From assembly GCA_039566865.1 (NCBI GenBank), contig CM076962.1:4520743-4584742 (forward strand): DNA of 64,000 nucleotides, written 5' to 3'. Made by a program: the position numbers and the translations under genes. Origin of the DNA: Aurelia coerulea. Lineage: Eukaryota > Cnidaria > Scyphozoa > Semaeostomeae > Ulmaridae. The first letter of the stretch is position 1. Every line of letters begins with the position of its first letter. Positions 33,906 through 46,280 of the stretch are shown one piece after another. The notes beneath the pieces were generated by a model. That model was not told the origin of the DNA. It searched no databases and worked only from the letters and a program-made list of their open reading frames with translations.

Positions 33906-34366
33906 CAGGAACGCCGGAGAGGGGGGGGCGCGGGGGATCAAAGCCCCTCCTGCCCTTTCCTAACGGGGGCAAGGGGGGCAAAAGCGCCCTTTCAATGAAA
34001 AACAACTGTTTACTTTGAAACTTGATAGAAAAGCCGCCATAGCTTCATTCCCTTATCAGAAACACACCAGTAACGAAAAGTGACTGTCAATTGCAACTTC
34101 AAAGAAGCAATATGAGATTTTATGCGATTCGGAATGAGGACATGTGGAGGAATGGCCGGAAAAGTTCGTGAAAGAACATGCTTAATGTTCGTTAAAACGT
34201 TGTTGATAGCATTTTAAGCCAATCTAAAGGGCGTGGCCACAAAAATTTTCCCGGGGGAGTACCCCCGGACCCCCCAATTTTTAGGCTCGCTTCGCTCGCC
34301 TTCGGTCTCGATTGCCCTTACCCTCCTAGTCGCCCCCCTTGCCCTACCATCGCTCCGGCGTCCCTG
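33906..34366 (-). mobile_element. hAT-type MITE (CAGGRACGCCGGAG ends), third copy
   Basis: A 461-bp copy in the same orientation as 21595-22054. The flanking duplication is GCCGATAC / GCAGATAC (33898-33905 and 34367-34374), 7 of 8 matching. Confidence 0.95.
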
Positions 34367-35565
34367 GCAGATACAAAACGCCAAGGACATAAATTTCGAT
34401 ATAAGCAAAATGTTTGCGTAGCATGCCTTATAACTTATGCTTATCCCGTTTTTTACTGCTGGGCAAGATCCTTTTGACAGGGAGAGACATTACAAAGACA
34501 TTCTCTTGAAGGATTTTCAAGTTGTAATTCACCGTTATCAATTTTTTGTGATTTCAAAATCTCCATCTAAAATACTTCACGGGCAAAAAACTGCTCACCC
34601 TGAAACTTCCAAATGACGCTGTTGGGGAAAATTGATATGTGTACGGCTTCTTATAAGGCTCGCGGCAGGCATAGTCAAAGTTATCGCAACAACAACAACA
34701 ACAACAACGCATTTTACACTTTTTTACATTTATCGCTCCACTTGGTTTTCTCATGGAAACTCTAAGTTCGAAGCTTTTATCGTGGGTGCCTTCTACACGT
34801 TTTTATAAGAAACTTGGATCAGCACAAAAGTTTCTTAATTTCGCATGAAAATTTCAATGTTTTAGTGGTAAAAGTTACTTTATTAGTTTTTTACTTTTTG
34901 GGGTCTAAAATTGCGTTATGGTTCGAAGTTGAGCCTTCTTATCGACTAAGGGCTTATTTTGCCACCATTGACCATGTTACCAGGAATAAAAGTTACCAAT
35001 TTTTGCAGTCAAAACTTGATATTGACAAACGCAATGCTGCGCAAACCGTAATCTACCGACCTTTATTCTAGAAATATAATTTTAGAGTTTCTTAATTGTT
35101 CTTGAACGTGGTACTAGAGTTTCTTACATTTTTCGTCATCGTAGTACTAGTTTCTTATAAACCAAAATGAGACTCACACATTTAGTAATTTATTGAATCC
35201 TTTTAAATTGGAGCACCCAGCACATAACCCAGCACTTATGTTGAAAGCAGTAGCTATGATGGCTGTACTAAGTCTGAATATGGATTTAATCGATAAGGCC
35301 TTATTCATTCATTACTCTCTTCCTTTTGGAAACCGCAGCTTGCTGGCTTGCTACCCGATCATGCCCAATCTCGATACTCATACTTGGGCTCCTCCTAAAA
35401 TGTGGAACGGAAAACAAAACTTGAAACAAAGCAGAGCGGTTGAATTAGCGGAGTGCAAACATGCCATTTTATTTTTTTAATTTTTGCCTAAGAGCCCATT
35501 AGATCACAATTCCTGTCTCCTTCAAGTTTCCAAGATTGACATGAGATGGTGTGCATTTCAGAACA
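34367..35565. other. no gene; CAA microsatellite and AAGAAAC motifs
   Basis: A short (CAA)n tract lies at 34689-34709. GTTTCTTATAA / TTATAAGAAAC motifs recur at 34803, 35090-35160 and nearby. The frame at 35193-35480 has no recognisable features. Confidence 0.45.
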
Positions 35566-35573
35566 TTTACGCC

Positions 35574-35755
35574 CATCGGCGTAGGGGGAGATAAAATTTG
35601 GGGGGGCTGCCAGATAAAAAATCCATTGTTTAAGAAAATTTCGCCCGACTTAACGCGGATTTCTGCCCGATTATGGCTGATTTTAGCAAAATTTTTCTAC
35701 GTTGGGGGGGGGGGGGGGCTGCAGCCCCCCAGCCCCCATGTCTCCTACGCCTATG
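35574..35755. mobile_element. 182-bp hAT-type MITE (CATNGGCGTAGG ends)
   Basis: Ends CATCGGCGTAGGGGG and the inverse of CATAGGCGTAGGAG, with a perfect 8-bp duplication TTTACGCC (35566-35573 and 35756-35763). Contains a run of about 15 G. Confidence 0.9.
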
Positions 35756-35763
35756 TTTACGCC

Positions 35764-36829
35764 CAAGCTACAAGATCAATATGAAAAAAGAAATCAATCG
35801 GCTAGTCATCAGTGCTTTCGCAGCAGACTTCAAGCAGCCCTAGAAAGCTAGAAAGAGCCATGTGTGCTGAATTAAGTTTGCTCTAACTTTGTATTTAGAG
35901 TTTCTTAACGCAAGGCCCAATTCTAATAGATCAAAGTTTCTTGTGGAGTTTCTTAAATTTCATAAACTGAGTTTAGATATGATCAAAATTCAACGAGGAT
36001 CACATTTTGAAGTAAACTTTACAAGAAAGAGCCGAATCAGTGACACAGCCTAGAATTATACTTTTAGAGTTACTTGGATTGGTGAAAAAGTTGCTGTTTT
36101 TGTTTCTCAATCACTTTGAACCTCTAACTAGGATTGAAAAATTTTCGTAACATTGAAGTGATCCCTGATCGTTTCTAGTAGAGTTTTTCTTGGTTCCAAG
36201 GAAGGGGCTACTTCAGTTTCTTACATATATAGGCGGTTTCTTATAGAAATAATTGTAATTTGGTCCTCATTTTTTTGCTCTCTAAATACCAAAGATTCTT
36301 TGAAGATATTCGAAGCTTAATCTGAGCAAATTATGGCAACTCAGGAACATCCGGCACAAGAAAAAGTTCCGTTCCTTTTTCGTTTGAAGTTTGAAGAACC
36401 TGTGGTTTCTCAATCGCGTGAGCTTCTTGTAAAACTTTCTTACCTTCTTGGAATCTGTTCATTCCGTTTCTCCGTTCAGTTTCAGGTTGTGTTTTATTTC
36501 TCGTTCCATATTTTAATTAGTTACCTCTGGAGCATATGACCTCTTATATTTTTGAAACATATCGATGTGTTTATATGAAACATGTGAATGTGTTTATTGT
36601 GAAAGTCTTCTTATATCAAACAAATGAATGTGTTTACTGTGAAAGACGTACGTAGACGATTTCGAACTGTGATAAATTGTTGACCGCCGTCATCGACCGC
36701 AGAGCCGGTTGAAATAGAAGGAGGGCTTTATTTGTTAAGCGTTCCAGACGTAGAGGGAAGAAAGTGTGTAAAAAATTTCAAATTATTTGACTACCCTTAC
36801 AATTGGTCTGAGAAGACTGTTGGTATATC
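35764..36829. other. no gene; repeated GTTTCTTA motifs
   Basis: GAGTTTCTTA-type motifs occur repeatedly between 35895 and 36240. ATGTGTTTA(C/T)TGTGAAAG recurs near 36590 and 36630. No supported exon. Confidence 0.4.
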
Positions 36830-37230
36830 TTTCATCACTTGTCAAGGGACAGAGGTCCCATTTTGTGAAGCTGGGTTCGCAGGGCGTCCACATCACTTTC
36901 CACACGATACCAACACAATTTGAAAAGGGTGAAAAATGTGACGGACAGGCCTCCAGTTCTGTAAATTTTGAAAGAAAGAAGACCTCTTTCAGAAATCGTG
37001 TGAACACGGGAAAACAATGACAACGGAACAATTTTAAACGCTTTCAAGATGAGGCTGATCGATTCTTAAGGTGTAGGTACATTTTTGTCAAACAATTTTT
37101 GGGGGTGATTGCAACAAGTTTTTTAACGTCGTTGCAAAAAAATTTTCCTGTATCGTGTGAACGCAAGCTAAATTGTTTCCATCACATGTTTCACCGTTTT
37201 CAAATTGTATCATCGTGTGAATGAGTCTGA
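36830..37230. repeat. decayed relative of the foldback at 16967
   Basis: Shares AAAAGGGTGAAAAATGTGAC, TCGTGTGAAC and the ACGCTTTC...GAGGCTGAT block with 16967-17325. It also ends in an inverted CACCGTTTTCAAATTG segment. Confidence 0.6.
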
Positions 37231-37261
37231 AATCGGAAAATACCGAGGAAAATACAGTTCA

Positions 37262-37300
37262 TTATGTATGTATGTATGTATGTATGTATGTATATATATA
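37262..37300. repeat. (TATG)n/(TA)n microsatellite
   Basis: About seven TATG units followed by TA repeats. Confidence 0.9.
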
Positions 37301-37859
37301 TCATGTATCAATTTGCCACTAAAGAATTCAAATTTACAATGTTTTAAAGCTAAAAATAGATACATTACAATTTCAATACAATTGAATAAATAGTAAATAC
37401 TTTTAAAAGCACCCCCAATTGTAGAGCAGGGATAGCATTGAAAGGTTGAATTGACCTTATTTCCATAATGGTCCCCTTAGAGGTGGTTTCTTAAATAAAG
37501 ATAAGTAAAATATAAAAAAGTGCAAACTTTAAATTGCTCTGATGACATATAATTTAGTAGGGCTGAATAATGAGTGTAAGAAAAAGAGCATATAAGGTGT
37601 CAGTAGTACACATGCTCTTGTCAGCTTGTCAGCTCCTTGCAACATATTGTTTCAGGGGTACCACAGGGATCAGTGCTAGGGCCTATTATCTGTAATTTCT
37701 ATATAGGGTAAGCCACATGAAATTCACATTGCTGGCAACAAAATGCAAGGAAAATATTTTATTTTTCTTCTTTCCGATATGGGTCAAGACGATAATAAAC
37801 TTAGAACTACAGCTGGGTTGTTAATGTGAAAAGTTATTTGAGTACTTAATTTTCTTGCG
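37301..37859. other. no gene recognised
   Basis: No transposon ends or exons found. Confidence 0.35.
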
Positions 37860-38220
37860 AAATTAAGAAATTTTCAGTACTGTGGGCTGATCCAAGTTCC
37901 TTGTCAAGAAGTGTTTATGTAGATATTATTAAAAGTACCCTGACACCTTGACAAACAAACACAGTAAACATTTCTCGGTAATTTTCGATGCAATTCCTCT
38001 GTTTCGTTGCTTACAGTCAACGCGGAAGAAGGGCACGTCCTTTGTTAATATGCACGAATTCTTTTATAAGGAGATTGGCCAGTACTGAAAGTTTCTTGAA
38101 ATTATCAGATCTGTGCCCTCCTGAGCATTTCAAAAGAAGGTGTTTTTAAGCTTTTTCAATGTTTACACATTACTTAAGTACTTAAACATGCAAGAGTTTC
38201 TTAATTTTTGGCAATCCTTC
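37860..38220 (-). repeat. dispersed repeat with AAGAAACT motifs, copy 3
   Basis: Inverted relative to 3410-3800. Shared blocks include CAGTACTGAAAGTTTCTT and ATTTCAAAA...GTTTTTAAGC. Confidence 0.55.
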
Positions 38221-39928
38221 ATTGCCAGGTAGAAATATGTGCTTGATATCTGACACCAAGTGCTTTAAATTCTAATGGTTCAGTCAATATGACATGCAAA
38301 TTCCTTCTTTGACCAGGCCAGCTCCTTTTACTAGAAAAGATAACTAAACACAGTTCTAGACATATACCTTACCTGTCTTAAATTATTGTTATGATGTAAA
38401 TAATAGGACGGTCACCATTGCGACCATTGCGACGAGTGATATGACGTTTGCAGAAAGTCGCGACACTTAACAAATTATGCTAAACAGATATCTAAAAATA
38501 TGACAACCCATTTTACCCGCAGCCGACCCATTGTACGCAAATAGACCCTATGTCATTGACATCCCCCTCGCTGACATCCCCCTCTTCTAAGCTTCTTCCC
38601 TCTGCAGTCTCCGAAATCAAATGAGCCCAGAGCGTCTTTGGGCTTAATAGAGCTTTATTCTCTATTTCTTGAGCTAAATAAGTTGGCATGTTGATTTTGA
38701 TGTGTTTTGAGATGAAACTTTGTCGAATTCGTGTATTTAACTTCATAAATTTGAATGTTTAAACCGCATGGTGCAAAATGGACTAAAAAGTGCCAAAATT
38801 AAATAAGCCAACGGGGGCTTAGAGCTTAAGTGGAAATTACTTTTAATTTTTACATTTATTCTAATATAACATTGTAAATATTCGTTTTTACTTTTATAAT
38901 ATTGTTGTTAGGTTTTGCCACGGCCCCCTGAAAAGTACCACCGATGAATTAGTCAAATATCATAACAAAATCAATTCTTTTCCTTACGAGTCGATCAACG
39001 AAAAATTGACTTTGAAGATATGACTAATAAATCGTTCTTCCCAGGAACTGACAAGGACATTTTGCGTCATTTTTATACACAAATCTTTCCAGGTATGTTT
39101 CAACTTGCTTGATCCACAATTTTATCCCCAAAATGAGCCATTTTATATTACAAATTGAAACTCCATCTTCAGCTTATAAAGAGGTACTGCCCCGTTTATA
39201 TTTGCCTTGTAAAAAGTGTTGACCCAGTTCTGTACAAGCTCAAAAAAGCAATTGCCCCGTTTTACGTTTTGCACCAGCCATGCTACAAAATAATCTTTGC
39301 ACTGTCCCTTAGAAAGAGGAGACGAGAAGGAGACGAAAAGAAGGTGAAAGAGACTCCATCTCCCATCCCCCTTTTTTATCCTTTCCCTCCTTTTTTGTCA
39401 TCTGCTCATCTAATTCTTGTTTGCAAGCCAGGAAAAATTCTAGGAAACAGCATATCTTTGCAGACAAACATTTCCCAGACTTCAAGTTGCGGCCTTACGT
39501 TTGTGCTAAAGCCTCAGATACTGTACGGATAATGGATAAAAACCTTCAAATCACACAGAGTCTTTCTCCAAGATTGATTACCCAAGTCCTTTTTATCTCT
39601 GCAGTGAAACTTGCTCAGCAGGGACTCATATTTAAACAGTAAACAAGATAACCATGCTAGGCCCATTCTCGACTTTTACCTCACAAAGAGAAAATGCAGC
39701 AAAACACCCATTCGAGCAACAGTTATTGACGAAAACTTAGAGCATATGTAAGCAGTGTACAGTTCACACCGTTGATTGAATCTTAAATGACATTGGAATA
39801 AGTGGAGTCTTGTGAGCATTTTGCCACCACAGTGTCTTGTCTGCGAGGGCCTAATAGGAGCATATCAAGTCAAAGAGCACAGAGAAACAAGGGACTTGGA
39901 TGATCAAGTTTAGTCTTCTCCTAAACAC
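38221..39928. other. no confirmed gene; possible spurious exons
   Basis: A splice-like 48-bp interval (39055-39102, TTCTTCCCAG|GAAC ... CCAG|GTATGT) and an open frame at 39421-39642 could be exons. No family is recognisable and the phases do not give a convincing chain. Confidence 0.3.
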
Positions 39929-39929
39929 A

Positions 39930-40127
39930 CAGACTTGCCTTTGCCCCAAATCTATCTCTTCGGTTTGTCTTACCGTTTCCTTTCCGGTAGTTCCTGGATC
40001 CGCCATTCCAACATTCCGTCAACTCGCTCACTTTGTGCCCTCACGGAATGTTGGAATGGCGGATCCAGGAATTACCGAAAAGGGAACATTAAGACGGACT
40101 GAATAGGTAGACTTAGGGCAAGTATAC
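39930..40127. repeat. foldback element with 60-bp arms
   Basis: CTGGATCCGCCATTCCAACA at about 39993 is exactly inverted near 40045-40070. The arms continue outward through GTCTTA..., giving a hairpin of nearly 200 bp with a loop of about 20 bp. Outer parts resemble 2262-2425. Confidence 0.8.
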
Positions 40128-40232
40128 GAAGCACATGGCTCGGCGGGTGCAATGTTAATAAAAATATCACACCACGCTCATCTATGATTTTGCTCAAAAA
40201 GGGGTATATTTGACGCAAAATCATTGGACCTA

Positions 40233-40443
40233 CCGAGTGTCCCAAAATGATGTATTATCGCTTGATTGTTTATATGTCCATAACCGATGAACCGATTTTC
40301 AAAAACTGGTAAAACCACGACCAACATCTTAAAATACAATTTAGCCTTTAGGCAATCAAATAAAACAAGGTGTTTGAAAATCGGTTCATTGGTTATGGAC
40401 ATGTAAGCAATCAAATAATAATACATCATTTTGAAACACCTGG
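40233..40443. mobile_element. TA-flanked hairpin MITE, CCGAGTGTCCCAAAA ends
   Basis: 211 bp, almost entirely palindromic (AACCGATGAACCGATTTTC against GAAAATCGGTTCATTGGTT), with TA at 40231-40232 and 40444-40445. The terminus resembles the 5842 family but the interior is unrelated. Confidence 0.88.
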
Positions 40444-40445
40444 TA

Positions 40446-41214
40446 GAATCTCAAAATGGGGGGATTTTTTTTAAAAGTCTCCAAGATTCTTCAAGATTCT
40501 GCATCCCAAAAGATGCTGATGAACGCGAGAGTCAGTGAATTTAACCTGGCCTTGAAACCCATTTGATACCTTGAGTTTTATGGGATTTTACTGTTTTCCA
40601 GTAAAGAGATATCAGTAAAATGAATCGTGATAAAGTGCAACAATCCTAATCCTTTCTCTCAGAACCAGTATTGCATTGCACCCATCGACGAATTCGGCGA
40701 ATTGCAAGATGAATCGTCTTAAACACAGCTGGTAGATACCCAAAGGGCTTTATGATAATGCATCCTTGCTATTTTACCACGGGGTCATGTTACAACATAG
40801 GAAATGAGGATTGAGATACAACGTTGAATAAATATCATATTCATAAATCAAGGATAATCTGATGCCTGATTCAACTCAACGACAGTAAGTTCCCGCTGTC
40901 AATAAAATGAGTCATGAGAAAGTATAAGCTTAATTTTTCTAAGTACAAATTGATTGGTACCAATTTCATTGCAATCGTATGCGAACGAGAAATGTTATGC
41001 ATGTTTTGACGATTTTCTATGAGACCTGCTGACAAATATGGGCATGCCCTAGTCATGTGACCAATTATCTGAGAAAGCCCCATTGTTAATTTGATATAAT
41101 ATCAAATTTGATCAAAAGTCGCTAAAGTTCCAGTCCTTTATCATGTTTAGTTTGTTTAGTTTAAGAGCAATTAGAAGAGGTTAGGTTGTGGGGGGGGGGG
41201 GGGTATAGAACAGG
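40446..41214. other. no gene recognised
   Basis: Plain AT-rich sequence, ending in a run of about 15 G at 41189-41203. Confidence 0.4.
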
Positions 41215-41553
41215 GTTTTAAGCAACGACTTTAATCTTGCCTGAGATTCGTCATCTTGAGATTTCTCATTATCCTTGAAATCTACCATAATAGTTCGCGT
41301 TTATGACCAAACTAGAAGCTTAACATACATAAGAAAATTAACCCGGTAATCATCAGTGTTTTTGAGGTATGGGTCAAAACCAGGCAGCCTACAAAGAGCT
41401 AAAATTACTGTTAAGACCTATCATAAGATCATCTATGCCTGGAAAATAATTTGGTCTCTAATCTATACTTGCCAAAAAAGAAATTTGAATATTGCTTTTA
41501 TGATAAAATTTTGTTGACTTTCCAACGGGAGAATACTTTTTTGGGACACAATG
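41215..41553. mobile_element. degraded copy of the 5842 mariner-type MITE
   Basis: The interior matches 6030-6386 (TTATGACCAAACTAGAAGCTT, GGAAAATAATTTGGTC). The right end is ACTTTTTTGGGACAC and the left terminus is lost. Confidence 0.7.
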
Positions 41554-42391
41554 TAGAAAATATGGAGTGGAAGCGAAGTTGCAAAGAGGTGAGTGTTAAC
41601 GAAGTTGCAGTAATCATGTGTACTACAGAATTTATTGGTTCTAGTAGTACATTAGTTCAAAAACAAATTGATATCGGCTTTTGATTTCCGGCAACAACGA
41701 AAAAGAGTCTTTCGTAATTTGATTCCAGTTTTCTCAAGTTTATTGAATTCTTAGTTATCTGCCAGTTTCTTCTCTTAAAACTACAAAGCTACAAAATTAC
41801 GAAATTCAAGAAGATAACGTACCTCCGAAATGTATTTTTGGACGTCGTGACTACCAAGATTTTGATAGATCTCCCCTTTGACACCTTTCTGACAGACGGA
41901 ATTCTGTCACAAGCAGCAACAAAGCATAACTGTCTTTAAAAACAAGCGCAAGGCTTACTGAGCTGCGACTTTTCTGATATTGCCTCAGGGTTTGAACTTA
42001 AATGTTTGTTTCAGCTCGTGATATACAATACAGTAGCGCAAGGCTTATTGAGCTGTGACTTTTCTGAGATTGCCTTAGGGTTTGAACTCAAGTGTTTGTT
42101 TCAGCTCGTGATATACCAGATGCAAATATTTAGTAAACGTCAATACAGTGTTAAGTCAAAATCAGAGAGAGCGCAATTTCCATGAATTTTCCTTAGTAAC
42201 ATAGGAACGAAACCGAATGTGGTGTCAATGTTACGTTTCTGTGTAATCTATGGATTTACAGAACGAGGTCGTATATTGTTTTCATAATCTAAACCCTTGC
42301 TTCTCTGACGTAATAAAGAAAAGCCTCCTTGTCAAATTTGCAGCAATAATTAATCATGATTGTAATAACTTGTACCAAGACTGGCAATATC
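41554..42391. other. no gene; short direct duplication
   Basis: GCGCAAGGCTTAnTGAGCTG...GTTTCAGCTCGTGATATAC is duplicated in direct orientation (about 41946-42025 and 42033-42115). No exon supported. Confidence 0.5.
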
Positions 42392-42990
42392 AACAAGGAC
42401 AGATTTGGTAAGACAATAGCACGAATTGGTTTTGATTGACACCGCAATTCAAAGCGATTAGCGATCGCAGACAAAGGAAATTCTCTCAACCAGAAATTCA
42501 TAACAAACAAAGCCGCAAATGTTTCTCTAAAACCCAAGTAGCTAGTGCGCTCGTTGTGCAATCCAGAAATTGTTTTTAAGAGCAAACATGAGTGTTTATC
42601 GAAAGAAGAAGGATATATCTAAACATCTACCTCGGGCATTTTAATTCTTTTGTTCAGAAGCTGAGCAGTAAGTGTTTTAATTGCATCAAGAAAATAAGAG
42701 AATTGAATCGCCTCCCAATCGGCTTTTGAATCAAATAAATTAAATGCCCGTGGCAGATGTGTAGATATATCCTTCTTCTCTCGATCTATGCTCATGTTTG
42801 CTCTTAAAAACTATTTCTGGAATGCATAACGAGTGAGCTAGCTAGCTGGGTTTCAGAGAAATTTTGCGGCTTTGTTTGTTTTGAATTACTGGTTGAGGGA
42901 ATTTCCTTTGTCTGTGATCGCTAATCACTTTGAATTGCGGTGTCAATCAAAGCCAACTCGTGCTATTGTCTTACAAAATCTGCCCTTGTT
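42392..42990. mobile_element. foldback DNA element, family A copy 2
   Basis: 599 bp with termini AACAAGGACAGATT and AATCTGCCCTTGTT. The arms and centre are homologous to 2484-3080. Non-coding. Confidence 0.87.
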
Positions 42991-45224
42991 CATTATATCA
43001 TTATACTGATATACTATATTCTGCTTGCTAAAAGTCATCCATTGTGTCATTTTTTCATTTTTCTTTAATATCGAATTTTAAATTTGGATGTGCTTCAGGA
43101 ATTTTCTTCAGCCAAACGGTCAAAGCTCTAATTTGGAGTGGAGGCAACATTGAACTTTCAAGATTAATATTTCAACTCTCAAAGCACCAATATCAATATA
43201 TAAGGTATCTATGCCCAAGTTAACTATCGAGGAGGATTTTGAAATTGATTAGTCATTAGTTAATGCTAAGTTCGCGTTACCGGACTCAACCAAACTGCAT
43301 ACAATCTTTTTGGGACACCCAGTGAACGAATTGTTCATTCTTGTCTGTCACGACGAATTTTTGTAAGTCCAATGACCTTTTGTCCCGAAGTAACATTTTA
43401 CTGCAAAGCTGACTTTTCCATTGAAAGATACCCAGAGCTTTTCATAATGTCTAAGCATTGCCCAGTTGGAAAACAAGAACAAACAAGTCGAAGCAGGATT
43501 ATGACAACTGAGGTTCAATTTCAGAAAATCTCAAATTTAACTTGCTGCAACACCTTCCTTGTAGGAAGATCTGAAAGGCGCTGCAAGGATGCTGTCTAAT
43601 TCTTGAGTTCTGCGTTCTGGTGGTTCAAATTACTTTTTTATCATAAATTTGCTTAGATGTTTCACGTGATTAACAATACAAAATCGCGCCAAATTCATTC
43701 AACATAAGAAATTTAACAATAAAATGAGAAAAAGGGCTCCGTTGCCAAAAAACAAATGTGATCATTTGCGGTACAGAATCTCGAAAATGCCTCAATAACG
43801 GACGCATGGTAGCAAACCCACAATCGGAACATTAGACACTGTAAATCTGTGGAAGAAAACTGTTACCTCCTGTCAACGAATAACAACCAACTAAACCTTC
43901 AGCCAGAAAACAAATTACCACCTGCAATTAAGAGCAACGCTGCAACGTTAAATAGCCAAATGCGCGTTTCACCGCACATTTGAACCAGAGAGCGCCTACT
44001 TGAAGTGACGAGTGTGCGACGAAACGCATTTTCGGCTATTCAACGTTGCTCTTTATTGCAGCTATTAACTTATTTTCTCCGCTTTCAGGGCTTCAGGCCA
44101 ATACCGTGTTTCTGTTGCAGGATTTAACAGTTTTTTCCTTATTACAGGTTAATTTGATTTTCAGTTTTTACAGGAGTTGATATGTTCTTTCCATAGATTA
44201 CAGCATCTAGTGTTGCGTTTGTGGGTTCATTACGATGAGGACGTCATTTAAGGTTATTTGTAAACGAATCTGCAAACATCATTATTTTAGGCACGTCTCC
44301 ATTGATTTGCAGTTTATTTGGTGGCTTCATCCAAGCCATGAAAATATTCGGTCTGTCTGGACGACTGACCTGCAGTCGTAATTCGTCTCTAACGATACGT
44401 TTGACAGGATATGTATCAGGGTTTTGCAATGTACAATGTAATTTGTCTTACAACACATGGATCGACATGGATTCATCCAGAGCTGTTAATATAAATCTTC
44501 TAAGCCAATTGAATAAATCAAAGGACGCCGGACACATAAGCTTTGGATTTGCAACCAACATTCTACAGGTCCGCTTACAAACACACAAATCCGAATTTAA
44601 ATTACAATTGTAAAATAACGGATTATTTCTCATTTCTGTTTGCCCGAGCATTTCTTGTCGATGCAACAGTAATCTATAATCAAACATGACCAAAATAAAA
44701 TATTGGATGAGTTACAAAGCTTGCACCTTTGGAAAGAACGTAGAAACTAAGTTAATTGACCGATTAAAAATATTCTTGTTTTAATATACCTTTCAACTAT
44801 TCAATGAAAGAATTTGGACATAACGTTGTTTCTATACGTGTTGTAGAAATCTCACCAATTTCCCAATATGCACAACAGGACCAACAGTAATACATATGGT
44901 ATACAAAAGAAGCTACCGGTGCGAAAATTCAAATTTCTCTGCAATAAAACGTCTGACATAAACGAGAAAGCGATTTTCGGACAGTCCGATTCCTGTGCTT
45001 TCCTTTGATGTATAGTTTTTGCAGAATAGGTCGCTGGAGGAATTCGCAAGCAAGGAGAAAGCAACCATAGGTCAAAATGAAGTAGCGCCCCCTTCGACGT
45101 TGTTCTAACTGTATTGTTTGACGTAAGTTGGAACTTTGTGTTCTTTCATTTCGTATTGGTTAAGTCATCGGAGAGTCACAGCAGCTCACGGGGGGGGGGG
45201 GAGCGTTCTTCCATAGTAAAGGTA
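42991..45224. other. no gene recognised
   Basis: An isolated TTTTTGGGACACCCAGTG mariner-type end lies at about 43305-43322. The minus strand near 44300-44345 resembles 1205-1280. Open frames here look random. A run of 13 G lies near 45190. Confidence 0.4.
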
Positions 45225-45545
45225 CATGGGGATGGTCTCGCCAAGGGTATACTTACTTGCAATTTTGGCCTAGCAACGGTCTAACCAAGGGTATCATTTT
45301 TGACACTATTGGTCTAGCGAACGGTCATGATATCATATTTGGTACAAATATGACAATATTGGTCCAGGAAATGGTCAAAATTGCTCTAGCCAAGGGTACC
45401 ATTTTCGTAAAAATTAGTCTAGCCAACGGTACCATTTTGAATCTGCTCGCGGCAGACCCCTACCTAGACTGATTACAATGAGTCCCAGTAATCGCTATTC
45501 AAAACGAGATCAGTCTAACCCCTACCTAAAATTTGGCCAAGAACA
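45225..45545 (+). repeat. tandem GGTACC-rich repeat, copy 2
   Basis: Units with CTAGCCAACGGTACCATTTT, followed by the GCTCGCGGCAGACCCCTACCT flank shared with 8880-9065 in inverse. Confidence 0.7.
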
Positions 45546-45684
45546 GAAACATTCCAATGTAGCTTCTTTTCCCACTGCTTATCTGAATAGAATAAACTTG
45601 ATCCTGAAATTAGACTTAAACTTTCACAAACTTGATCCTGAAATTAGACTTAAACTTTCACAAATTCAAGCATAATAGGGATAC

Positions 45685-45930
45685 CATAAACCCATTGTGC
45701 CCTTCGAACGATGGCATCGAGGATACCAGGATACGGAACACTTTTGTTGCTCTGCCCTTCCTTTGCCGTACCACGAAGAGATCTTCTCGCTGGATTAATA
45801 GCTCTGTTACGACCAAAAGGATACACCAATAACTCAAGCGAGGCTTTGATGCACATTTTATTGTATGGTGATGAGAACCTTCACAATGACCTCGATAAAA
45901 GCATACTTCTTTTAACGTATGCAGTTTAAC
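45685..45930 (+). pseudogene. LINE reverse transcriptase C-terminal remnant
   Basis: The segment reads LCPSNDGIEDTR in one frame, then after a frameshift near 45735 LLLCPSFAVPRRDLLAG and LLYGDENLHNDLDKSILL. This is the arrangement (Cys-x-x-Cys-like start, later CPSF) that I associate with the C-terminal end of LINE polymerases in cnidarian genomes. The rest of the element is missing. It is a fragment with no coding capacity. Confidence 0.6.
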
Positions 45931-46280
45931 GTTGTGTGTCTTCATGTATTGGCCATGGAGTAGTTACTGGCTTTCGTTCCCCTCCCCTTGGTATCGTCCC
46001 TGTGGTGTTGTATAATAATGAGATAAGTACAGTAGAAAGTAAAGCTTATTGTAAATGTTTGATATGAATAGCAACAAGAAAATAGACATGTATATAAAAC
46101 AATGCCAACATGCGCTACCTCATTTTGACATTGTGGTTACTCTCTTCTTGCTTGCAAACTCCCTTACGACTCTTTGCAAATATTATACATCTAATGAAAG
46201 CACAGGAGTCGGGCTTCCACAAAATCATTATCTCGTTCATTTTTTTTTCACATCTGTGGGATGGTGGCGCTTGTTATGTA

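Noticed and set aside
35193..35480. 95-codon plus-strand frame
   Set aside because: Has no recognisable domain, splice sites or composition of a real gene.
39155..39642. Possible exons; a PDFKLRPYV segment at 39421-39642 faintly recalls mitochondrial ribosomal protein L41
   Set aside because: The similarity is only a few residues, the rest of the protein is absent, and splice phases with neighbouring candidate exons do not form a chain.
44244..44613. Frames on both strands near 44.3-44.6 kb, with a KPPNKLQ peptide on the minus strand also seen at 1.2 kb
   Set aside because: The shared peptide reflects a short repeated DNA segment; neither copy sits in a convincing gene.
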